This document shows positions 8,118 to 14,380 of a stretch of DNA of 16,985 nt, one piece after another. Below the pieces are notes generated by a model, which saw only the letters and a program-made list of their open reading frames with translations, had not been told where the DNA came from and did no database searches. The translations under genes were made by a program, and so were the position numbers. The first letter of the stretch is position 1. Every line of letters begins with the position of its first letter. The stretch comes from CAYNYM01 sp049366815 (GTDB taxonomy: Bacteria > Desulfobacterota > DSM-4660 > Desulfatiglandales > HGW-15). The DNA is taken from assembly GCA_049366815.1 (NCBI GenBank), contig JBMNCO010000019.1:1-16985 (forward strand). The letters run 5' to 3'.

Positions 8118-9536
8118 TCAACGAAGGTCTTTTCTGTTTTCTTCGATCTTTTCTCTAAGGGCAGGATCTGAACTCGCAAAGGATGCAGCCTTGTCAAAAT
8201 GGAAGAGGGCCTTTTTCCTCTCCTTCTGGCGCTTGAAATAGATCCCGAAATTATAATGCGCTTCCGCCAACCTGTTCTGCCTTCCGTAAGCGACACCAAG
8301 CCTGTAAAAGGCCTCGTCTCTCACGGGCGGGATCGTGGTCAATCTTTCATAGACATGGACCGCCCGCGGGTAGTCTTCCACACTCTGATAGGATGCCCCG
8401 ATGAGATTAAGTGCGGCCCTATCCCGGTTGTCTATTCTAAGGGCCTTTTCCAGGATCCGAATCGCCTCCCTGTCCTTTCCCTGCAACTGATATGTTTCCC
8501 CTAGGTGGCAGAGGATGGGCACTGAATCCGGCCGGTCATTCAGTGCCGTCTCAAGGTGATGGACCGCCTTTTCATAATCCGATTTCCTCTTGTGTACGAT
8601 CCCCAATCCAAGATGAGCCATTATGGATTCCGGGGCTTTTTCCTGATCCATAAGAAACAGTCTTTCCGCTTCATAGGGGTCCGGGTTCAGCGCCCTCATA
8701 ATGGTCCGAAACATGGGAAAGTCATCTGAAAATCTGACCGCTTCGCTCTTCTCAGGTCCAGGATCGAATTTAGCCAGCATGGCTTCCGCCCTGGATATCC
8801 GTTCCGGGCCTGCCGGATGCGTACGCAGATAAGGAGGAATCCTGTCGCCCTGCCCCCACTGGCCCCGCTGGAGCTTCTCCAGGATGCTGATCATTCCGCC
8901 GGGATGATACCCGGAGGCATGCATATACTTGAACCCCAGTTGATCCGCCTGACGCTCATCTTCTCTGCTGTAATGGAGCTGGGCCTGGGCCCCGGCCGCT
9001 ATCGAACCGGTTATAATCGGCCCTGACGCCTCACCGCCGATCAAAACGGCGGCCAGCACGGTTGCCATAGTGGCAAGACCAATCTTCTTGTTCTGCTCAA
9101 TACGCTGGGCGATATGTCGCGCGGAGACATGGCCGATCTCGTGGCAGATCACAGAGGACAGTTCATCAATGCTGGTCATGATTTCAACAAGGCCTGAAAA
9201 GACGAAGATATGGCCGCCTGGGCCTGCAAAGGCGTTCAAGGTACGATCATTGATGATATAGAAACGAAAGGGGAAGGGTTTTGTCTCAAGAGGTTCAGTC
9301 AGGTATTTACCCAAATCGTTGATGTAGGTATTGAGGAAATCATCGTCCATAACCTCAAATTGCTTCTTCACATCATCAACGAACCTTTCTCCTGCAATCC
9401 TCTCATCCTCTATGGAAAGGTCATAGGCACCGGCGCCGACAGGAGAAAAAAAAAGGGAAAAAGACAGGCAGAGAAACAGACATTGCACGAATCGAGCCCA
9501 TTTCCCAGCCGCCGGATATCTCATGCCTGCAATCAT
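8118..9536 (-). CDS. Exported M48 zinc metalloprotease with C-terminal TPRs (BepA-like)
   Basis: Residue numbers use the ATG at 9536. A basic stretch and a hydrophobic segment (about 15-35) ending in GAGA-Y look like a Sec signal peptide. The catalytic motif HEIGH is H132-E133-H136, and the third zinc ligand is E194 in REDERQAD, as in family M48. A Gly/Ala-rich hydrophobic stretch at about 152-185 lies between them. The C-terminal half holds TPR units (HHLETALNDRPDSVPILCHL, IRILEKALRIDNRDRAALNL). This is the plan of E. coli BepA/YfgC, a periplasmic protease that checks assembly of outer-membrane proteins, so a similar role is inferred. GTG at 9560 also opens the frame, but the ATG at 9536 has AGAGGT nearby and gives a normal signal peptide; the ATG at 9524 is a further possibility. 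Confidence 0.92.
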   Translation of the reverse strand: MIAGMRYPAAGKWARFVQCLFLCLSFSLFFSPVGAGAYDLSIEDERIAGERFVDDVKKQFEVMDDDFLNTYINDLGKYLTEPLETKPFPFRFYIINDRTLNAFAGPGGHIFVFSGLVEIMTSIDELSSVICHEIGHVSARHIAQRIEQNKKIGLATMATVLAAVLIGGEASGPIITGSIAAGAQAQLHYSREDERQADQLGFKYMHASGYHPGGMISILEKLQRGQWGQGDRIPPYLRTHPAGPERISRAEAMLAKFDPGPEKSEAVRFSDDFPMFRTIMRALNPDPYEAERLFLMDQEKAPESIMAHLGLGIVHKRKSDYEKAVHHLETALNDRPDSVPILCHLGETYQLQGKDREAIRILEKALRIDNRDRAALNLIGASYQSVEDYPRAVHVYERLTTIPPVRDEAFYRLGVAYGRQNRLAEAHYNFGIYFKRQKERKKALFHFDKAASFASSDPALREKIEENRKDLR

Positions 9537-9631
9537 CTGAAAATACCTCTCATGTCCCACGACCGAGGAGTTTGCGGTCTGAACTCTGCAGAGGCTGTGT
9601 GGGGAAAAATGCCATGGGGCTTTCGAGTCTA

Positions 9632-9982
9632 TTAATGGGCATCCTCAACATTCACTCTCGGCGCATCTACCCAAAGCCCCTCCAGATCATAAAACTCCCG
9701 GACAGGCTCATAAAAGATATGAACAACCAGATCTCCGTAATCCATGAGGACCCAGTGACCTTCCTGTTCACCCTCCACACCGAACGCCCTGATTCCCTCC
9801 TCCCGCATTTTCCGACTCAGGTAGCGGCTGATGGCCTGGACTTGTCTACTCGAATTGCCGCTCGCAATGAGAAAATAGTCGGCTATAGAGGTCAAATTCC
9901 CCACCTCCAGCAGGATGGGATTTATCGCTTTTCTCTCTTTTATAAGCCTAAGGCAAAGCAGCGCCTTGTCAAGTATCTTCAT
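9632..9982 (-). CDS. rsfS: Ribosomal silencing factor RsfS
   Basis: RsfS binds ribosomal protein L14 on the large subunit and blocks subunit joining, which lowers translation in starvation. The 116-residue product shows the family signatures TSIADYFLIASGNSSRQVQAI, GHWVLMDYGDLVVHIF and REFYDLEGLWVDAP. The ATG at 9982 lies 14 bases inside the end of nadD, so the two are translationally coupled, the common nadD-rsfS arrangement. The next gene on the strand, the M48 protease, begins about 95 bases downstream. Confidence 0.96.
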   Translation of the reverse strand: MKILDKALLCLRLIKERKAINPILLEVGNLTSIADYFLIASGNSSRQVQAISRYLSRKMREEGIRAFGVEGEQEGHWVLMDYGDLVVHIFYEPVREFYDLEGLWVDAPRVNVEDAH

Positions 9983-10625
9983 GAGCTGCGTATAACCCCT
10001 TTTCTATAATCTGCACCCTCACCGCCTCAGGGACGAGAAAACGGATCGATTTCCCATTGGCCACTCTTGTCCTGATACCCGTCGACGATATCTCCATCAT
10101 GGTGGCCTCCATATAAATCAGGGTGTTTCCCGAGGGTACGACAAACTTGCCGGTTCCCTCCAGTTGTTTGAAACCGACATCCAGGTCGGCGAGAAAGGGA
10201 TCCAATGTATCCACCGGTATACCCGGCCTGTTGATGACTACAAAGTGGGCATAGTCAAACAGTTTTTTGTATTCCTTCCAGGTTTTAATTTCCAAAAAGG
10301 CATCCATCCCGAGGATGAAATGGAGTTCAAGATCAGGGGTGAATATCCGGTGGAGTTCACGAAATGTCTCAATGGAATAGGAATGTCCCGGACGACGCCC
10401 CTCCAGATCCAGGACATCAAGCAGAGGGGAGGCCTTCACCGCAATCTGGGTCATGAGAAATCGATCATGAAAAGGGGTGACAGGCCTCTTGTTCTTGTGG
10501 GGTGGTGAGGCCGCAGGGATCAAATAGACCTTCTCCAGATCCAACCCCTCTCCGACTTCTTCCGCCAAACGCAAGTGGCCGAGATGAACCGGGTCAAAGG
10601 TACCACCCAGTACGCCCAATCTCAA
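9969..10625 (-). CDS. nadD: Nicotinate-nucleotide adenylyltransferase NadD
   Basis: NadD joins nicotinate mononucleotide and ATP to make deamido-NAD, the penultimate step of NAD synthesis. The nucleotidyltransferase signature GGTFDPVHLGHLRLA lies at residues 7-21, with HxGH binding the phosphates. PPHK follows near residue 41, FILGMDAF near 103, and the C-terminal ISSTGIRTRVANGKS (ISSTxIR motif) near residue 178. The length of 218 residues is normal. The start is TTG at 10625, supported by GGGGAG on the - strand (10636-10631) with 5-base spacing, and by the immediate RLGVLGGTFDP. It overlaps rsfS by 14 bases and follows proB after 80 bases. Confidence 0.96.
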   Translation of the reverse strand: MRLGVLGGTFDPVHLGHLRLAEEVGEGLDLEKVYLIPAASPPHKNKRPVTPFHDRFLMTQIAVKASPLLDVLDLEGRRPGHSYSIETFRELHRIFTPDLELHFILGMDAFLEIKTWKEYKKLFDYAHFVVINRPGIPVDTLDPFLADLDVGFKQLEGTGKFVVPSGNTLIYMEATMMEISSTGIRTRVANGKSIRFLVPEAVRVQIIEKGLYAAHEDT

Positions 10626-10705
10626 AAGTTCTCCCCTTTCTCCGACATATCCCCGCGGGCAGTCTATTCAGATGTTCATCAGCAGGGCGATTCTCCGGTC
10701 GTCAA

Positions 10706-11896
10706 TCAGGCTCTCAATTGACAGACGTTTTCCACCTTGTGCGTGCCGTTCGTGATAACCAGGTTGTCACGATGCACAACTTCGTCATCGTGCTTAAAAC
10801 CCAGAAGGGATTCGATCTCTGTGCTCCTGGCCCCCATGATTTTTTGTATGTCGCTGGAATGGTAGTTTACCATACCTACAGCCAGTTCCTCGGCATCCTC
10901 ATTCACAATGAGAACCGCATCCCCAAGGCTGAATCGACCCCTCACTTCTTTAACGCCTGAAGGGAGAAGGCTCTTTCCCCCTCTCAAAAGGGCCTTTTCC
11001 GCCCCTCGGTCGACAACAAGTTCTCCTTTGGGGGATTTTGTGAATGCAATCCAATGCTTACGGCTGCACAGATGGCTGGGCTGAGGCAGAAAGAGTGTGC
11101 CCTCTTCCTTGCCCTCAAATATCCGCTCCAAAATCCCCCTCTTGAAACCGTTTGCAATGACCGCAGGAATCCCTCTCAGGGCGACCTTATGCCCGGCCTT
11201 TATCTTGCTGGCCATCCCGCCCCGCCCGAGAAAGCCGGGTATGGTGCCCGCGTATTTGATGACCTCCCGACGTAAACCCTCGACCACATGAATGAGGCGG
11301 GCATCATCATGGACTCTCGGGTCCTTATCGTAGAGTCCGTCGATATCCGTCAGGTTCACGAGGAGATGGGCATCCGTCAGGTTTGTGACCATGGCGCTCA
11401 AATTATCATTGTCCCCGAACTTGATTTCATCAACGACCACGGTGTCATTTTCATTGATGATCGGGAGGACATCCCAGGCGAGCAAGGCAAAAATGGTGTT
11501 TCTCGCGTTGAGATAACGTCCCCTGTGGGTCAGATCGTCCCTCGTAAGCAAGATCTGGGCGACCTTCACCCCATGCCGTCCAAAGGCCTTTTCGTAGGCC
11601 ATCATAAGGCTGCTCTGCCCCGTGGCTGCCAGGGCCTGTTGTTGAGAAATGGATTCCGGCCTCTTCGAAAGTCCTACCTTTTTGAGCCCCGAGGCTATGG
11701 CCCCTGAAGATACCAGAACGATTTCTATGCCCCGCCCCCTGAGTTTGCAGATCTCCCGGCTCAGGGCGTTTATGACCCTTGTATTCAGTCCGTCGTTTTT
11801 TGTGAGGACACCGCTGCCCACCTTGACGACCGCCCTTTTGACCGGCCGCAAAAGCGTTTTCCTTGAAGCCGTCCTCATGCTGTCTTCAGTTCCCAT
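10706..11896 (-). CDS. proB: Glutamate 5-kinase ProB with C-terminal PUA domain
   Basis: ProB phosphorylates glutamate in the first step of proline synthesis. The amino-acid-kinase domain covers about residues 20-280, with VVKVGSGVLT, IVLVSSGAIASGLK, LPIINENDTVVVDEIKFGDN (substrate and Mg binding), LTDIDGLYDKDPR, and GRGGMASKIKAGHKVA. The rest (about 290-380: GELVVDRGAEKALLRGGKSL, GDAVLIVN, VGMVNYHSSDI) is a PUA domain, as in long bacterial ProB. The 396 residues are slightly longer than usual because of an N-terminal extension. The ATG at 11896 overlaps the end of obg by 11 bases; a second ATG at 11878 would give a more typical start. The partner proA is not in the window. Confidence 0.96.
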   Translation of the reverse strand: MGTEDSMRTASRKTLLRPVKRAVVKVGSGVLTKNDGLNTRVINALSREICKLRGRGIEIVLVSSGAIASGLKKVGLSKRPESISQQQALAATGQSSLMMAYEKAFGRHGVKVAQILLTRDDLTHRGRYLNARNTIFALLAWDVLPIINENDTVVVDEIKFGDNDNLSAMVTNLTDAHLLVNLTDIDGLYDKDPRVHDDARLIHVVEGLRREVIKYAGTIPGFLGRGGMASKIKAGHKVALRGIPAVIANGFKRGILERIFEGKEEGTLFLPQPSHLCSRKHWIAFTKSPKGELVVDRGAEKALLRGGKSLLPSGVKEVRGRFSLGDAVLIVNEDAEELAVGMVNYHSSDIQKIMGARSTEIESLLGFKHDDEVVHRDNLVITNGTHKVENVCQLRA

Positions 11897-12896
11897 TTGT
11901 CAACTTTTTTGCCAGTACCTGTTTCAGGACATCCAATCCGTCACCCGTCAGGGCCGAGATGGCGAGGCATTCCACCCCTTTATCTTCAATGGTCCTTCTG
12001 ACCTGTTCAATCTCTCGCATTTCAGGTGGCAGAAGATCGATTTTATTGAACACAACCAATTGCCTCTTCTGGAGCAAGGAGGCATTGTATTTCTGTAACT
12101 CGTCTCTCAAGATCAAAAAATCATCGAGCAGTTTATCAGCAGAATTTGCCGTAGCGTCAATCACATGGACTAGAAGCAGCGTCCTCTCAACATGTTTCAG
12201 GAAACGGTGTCCAAGCCCCCGGCCTTGGCTTGCGCCTTCAATGAGACCAGGAATGTCGGCCACCGTCAAGACCCTTTCATCATCGACCGTCATGACGCCT
12301 AAATTCGGGGTAAGTGTTGAGAAAGGATAATTATCGATTTTGGGACGGGCCATGGTGAGGCGGGAAAGGAGGGTGGATTTTCCGGCGTTCGGCAGGCCGA
12401 TGATTCCGATATCAGCCAAATATTTCAGGGAAAGCCGCAGCCTTATTTCACTCCCCGGAAGACCGGGTTGTGCATATCGAGGTGCCCTGTTTGTCGGAGT
12501 GGCAAAATGCTGATTTCCCCTGCCCCCTTTACCCCCCTGCAGGATGACGATTTGCTGCCCGTTCTGGACCAGATCCGCGAGCACCCCTCCTGTATCATGT
12601 TCATAAATCAGGGTTCCCAAGGGAACCTCAATCACGACATCCTTGCCGTCTTTTCCTGACTGATTCTTCCCGCGCCCTGGTGCGCCATTCTGGGCCCTGA
12701 AATGTTTTCGAGTGTTAAAATCAATCAGTGTATGGAGCCTGTTGGTGGCTTTCAGGATGACCCCTCCCCCGTCTCCGCCGTCACCGCCATCGGGACCTCC
12801 TCGAGGGATAAATTTTTCCTTGCGGAAGCTGATACAGCCCCTTCCCCCGTCACCCGATTGAACGGTGATCACCGCTTCGTCTAAAAAACGTATCAT
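11886..12896 (-). CDS. obg: GTPase Obg/CgtA
   Basis: Obg is an essential GTPase of large-subunit assembly and stringent response. The N-terminal Obg fold (1-158) holds the glycine-rich motif PDGGDGGDGGGVILKA (35-50) and QGGKGGRGN (120-128). The G domain shows G1 GLPNAGKS (167-174), G2 PFSTLTPN (191-198), G3 DIPGLIEGASQGRGLG (214-229), G4 NKID (284-287) and G5 SAL (314-316). At 336 residues it lacks the C-terminal OCT domain of Gram-positive Obg, as in most proteobacterial-type proteins. The ATG at 12896 shows no Shine-Dalgarno. It follows rpmA by 133 bases and overlaps proB by 11, in the conserved rplU-rpmA-obg order. Confidence 0.97.
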   Translation of the reverse strand: MIRFLDEAVITVQSGDGGRGCISFRKEKFIPRGGPDGGDGGDGGGVILKATNRLHTLIDFNTRKHFRAQNGAPGRGKNQSGKDGKDVVIEVPLGTLIYEHDTGGVLADLVQNGQQIVILQGGKGGRGNQHFATPTNRAPRYAQPGLPGSEIRLRLSLKYLADIGIIGLPNAGKSTLLSRLTMARPKIDNYPFSTLTPNLGVMTVDDERVLTVADIPGLIEGASQGRGLGHRFLKHVERTLLLVHVIDATANSADKLLDDFLILRDELQKYNASLLQKRQLVVFNKIDLLPPEMREIEQVRRTIEDKGVECLAISALTGDGLDVLKQVLAKKLTNGN

Positions 12897-13029
12897 TTTT
12901 TGCTGGGGGATTTCTCACTGAGACAGCAGAGTGATAGGAAACCTGGCGAAAACCTGCGCGACATCTCACTGAATGTATTATGGAACATCGTGCTCACCGA
13001 AAAAAACATGCATAGCAAGCGGACCGATT

Positions 13030-13284
13030 TTATTCAGCGTAAACACTCACTTTTTTTCGGGTCTTGTCCAGTCGTTCAAAGGTCACAACACCATCAACGC
13101 GCGCATAAAGGGTATAGTCTTTCCCGACCCCGACATTTGTTCCAGGATGAATCTTTGTGCCCTTTTGCCTAATGATGATGTTTCCGGCCCGGACGCGTTG
13201 GCCCCCAAACCGCTTAACACCGTATCTCTGGCCGGCGCTGTCCCGACCATTTCTTGAGCTGCCCCCTGCCTTTTTGTGTGCCAT
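13030..13284 (-). CDS. rpmA: 50S ribosomal protein L27
   Basis: L27 lies near the peptidyl-transferase centre. The 84-residue product starts with MAHKKAGGSSRNGRDS, and goes on with GQRYGVKRFGGQRVRAGNII and HPGTNVGVGKDYTLYA, the full family pattern. It begins directly with the mature AHKK sequence, so it lacks the N-terminal extension that Firmicutes cleave. On the - strand, GAGGT (13298-13294) precedes the ATG by 9 bases. It follows rplU by 48 bases. Confidence 0.98.
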   Translation of the reverse strand: MAHKKAGGSSRNGRDSAGQRYGVKRFGGQRVRAGNIIIRQKGTKIHPGTNVGVGKDYTLYARVDGVVTFERLDKTRKKVSVYAE

Positions 13285-13332
13285 GCTCTAATTACCTCGC
13301 ATCACAAAATCATCCATTGCATTGGGATGGTT

Positions 13333-13644
13333 TTATGCCTCTATCGTCTCGATCCTGACGAGACTGAAGTCCTGACGGTGGCCTTGTTTTCTCCTGTAGC
13401 CTTTCCGTTTTTTATACTTGAAAACCAATATCTTGCGATTTCTCCCCTGCCGTGCAAGACGGCCCAGGACCTTGGTATTCTCCAGATAAGGCCTACCGAT
13501 ATTGACCGTGTCCCCGTCTGAAGTCATGAGGACTTTGTCAAAGGTCACCTCATCCCCCACATTGCCTGGGAGTTTTTCTACTTTCACTTCCCCGCCCGGC
13601 TTAACGCGGTATTGTTTTCCGCCGGTTTTTATGACCGCATACAT
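13333..13644 (-). CDS. rplU: 50S ribosomal protein L21
   Basis: L21 is a large-subunit protein that binds 23S rRNA. The 103-residue product opens with MYAVIKTGGKQYRVKPGG, and closes with KILVFKYKKRKGYRRKQGH and FSLVRIETI, the expected basic C-terminus. AAGGAG on the - strand (13657-13652) lies 7 bases before the ATG. It is the first gene of the leftward cluster and has an AT-rich promoter region upstream. Confidence 0.98.
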   Translation of the reverse strand: MYAVIKTGGKQYRVKPGGEVKVEKLPGNVGDEVTFDKVLMTSDGDTVNIGRPYLENTKVLGRLARQGRNRKILVFKYKKRKGYRRKQGHRQDFSLVRIETIEA

Positions 13645-13675
13645 GGGCTAACTCCTTCCAAAATTTAAACTTTTA

Positions 13676-13704
13676 TATTTAATGACATTATGCAAGGAAG
13701 TCAA
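13676..13704 (-). promoter_or_regulatory. Putative promoter of the rplU-rpmA-obg cluster
   Basis: On the - strand TTGACT (13704-13699) is followed after 17 bases by TAAATA (13681-13676), inside a very AT-rich stretch. The -35 matches the consensus at five of six positions, and the -10 less well. It sits 32 bases upstream of the rplU start codon, which leaves room for the AAGGAG ribosome binding site. Transcription through from tRNA-Arg is also possible. Confidence 0.5.
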
Positions 13705-13725
13705 ATAAAAAACCTTCATAAAAAA

Positions 13726-13802
13726 TGGTGCCCCCGGCAAGACTCGAACTTGCGGCACCCAGATTAGGAATCTGGTGCTCTATCCACCTGAGCTACGGGG
13801 GC
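13726..13802 (-). tRNA. tRNA-Arg (anticodon CCT)
   Basis: On the - strand the acceptor arms GCCCCCG and CGGGGGC pair fully. The anticodon stem CCAGA/TCTGG encloses the loop TTCCTAA, giving anticodon CCT (13768-13766), which reads AGG. The T arm contains GTTCGAGTC, and a CCA end is encoded (13728-13726). The gene is 77 bases with CCA, and T-runs follow downstream. Confidence 0.97.
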
Positions 13803-13956
13803 ATACACGGTGTCATAGACTCTGAATTCGCGAAACAATAATATTTAGCACCTTTCATCAAAAAAGGCTACCAAATAAATACGAAAAAATGCCATCGGGC
13901 GAAATTAAAAACAAAGGGACAGAAAGTTTACATCAGTGGCATCAAAAATAAAATTA

Positions 13957-13985
13957 TTGAAAAACGAGGAGTGTTGGTATAGAGT
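13957..13985 (+). promoter_or_regulatory. Putative promoter of tRNA-Ala
   Basis: TTGAAA (13957-13962) is followed after 17 bases by TAGAGT (13980-13985); TATAGA (13978-13983) is an alternative -10 with 15-base spacing. This places a transcription start some 10 bases before the tRNA 5' end. The match is moderate. Confidence 0.4.
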
Positions 13986-14003
13986 AGTCACCGCTTGATA
14001 AAT

Positions 14004-14079
14004 GGGGATGTAGCTCAGCTGGGAGAGCGGTGCGTTCGCAACGCACAGGTCGGGGGTTCGAATCCCCTCATCTCCACCA
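14004..14079 (+). tRNA. tRNA-Ala (anticodon CGC)
   Basis: The acceptor arms GGGGATG and CATCTCC pair with a G3-U70 wobble, the identity mark of alanine tRNA. The anticodon stem GTGCG/CGCAC encloses TTCGCAA, so the anticodon is CGC (14037-14039), reading GCG. The T loop is TTCGAAT and the CCA end is encoded (14077-14079). Confidence 0.97.
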
Positions 14080-14090
14080 CAATAGAAGAT

Positions 14091-14118
14091 AACCTGCTGA
14101 TATATCGGTGGGTTTTTT
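14091..14118 (+). terminator. Intrinsic terminator after tRNA-Ala
   Basis: The arms AACCTGCTGA (14091-14100) and TCGGTGGGTT (14105-14114) form a 10-bp stem with three G-U pairs and a TATA loop, running into six T residues (14113-14118). It lies 11 bases after the tRNA and separates it from hdrA. Confidence 0.8.
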
Positions 14119-14380
14119 CATTTCAAGACCCACAAAAAAATTCAATCCCATCAGATATTCGTGCTCATTTGGGACAGAGCCGGGTCGCGGCCGGTCGTGT
14201 CCGAACACAGCTGAAGCCGGATAAAAATCAATCTTTACTGTCTTGATCTCAAAAATCTAAGGTTTTTGACGAACCTGGGATGAGAAAGATCAAATTCTGG
14301 TTGAACTGAGGCAACAATACGGTTAGAATGGGTTCCGGCCGGGGATGGTTTTCAACCTTTTGATTTTCAAGGAGAAATCA
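14119..14380 (+). other. Non-coding leader region of hdrA
   Basis: No credible gene lies between the terminator and hdrA. A hairpin is formed by GGACA (14172-14176) with TGTCC (14198-14202) and, inside it, GCCGG (14179-14183) with CCGGT (14191-14195), around a 7-base loop. A second, AT-rich hairpin is AAAAATC (14251-14257) with GGTTTTT (14261-14267). Both lie upstream of the best promoter, so they would not be in that transcript. They may be sites in DNA or part of a longer leader from an upstream promoter. Confidence 0.4.
14301..14329 (+). promoter_or_regulatory. Putative sigma70-like promoter of hdrA
   Basis: TTGAAC (14301-14306) and TAGAAT (14324-14329) are spaced by exactly 17 bases. The -10 fits the consensus at five of six positions and the -35 at four. 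The predicted start near 14336 leaves a 45-base leader containing AAGGAG (14369-14374). Confidence 0.5.

Noticed and set aside
8122..8145. CGAAG/CTTCG inverted repeat as a terminator between mutT and the M48 gene
   Set aside because: Only 5 bp with a 14-base loop, and it lies inside the coding end of the M48 gene; too weak to call.
13889..13942. ATGCCA/TGGCAT inverted repeat between the two tRNA genes
   Set aside because: Six-base arms with a 42-base separation are expected by chance in an AT-rich spacer.
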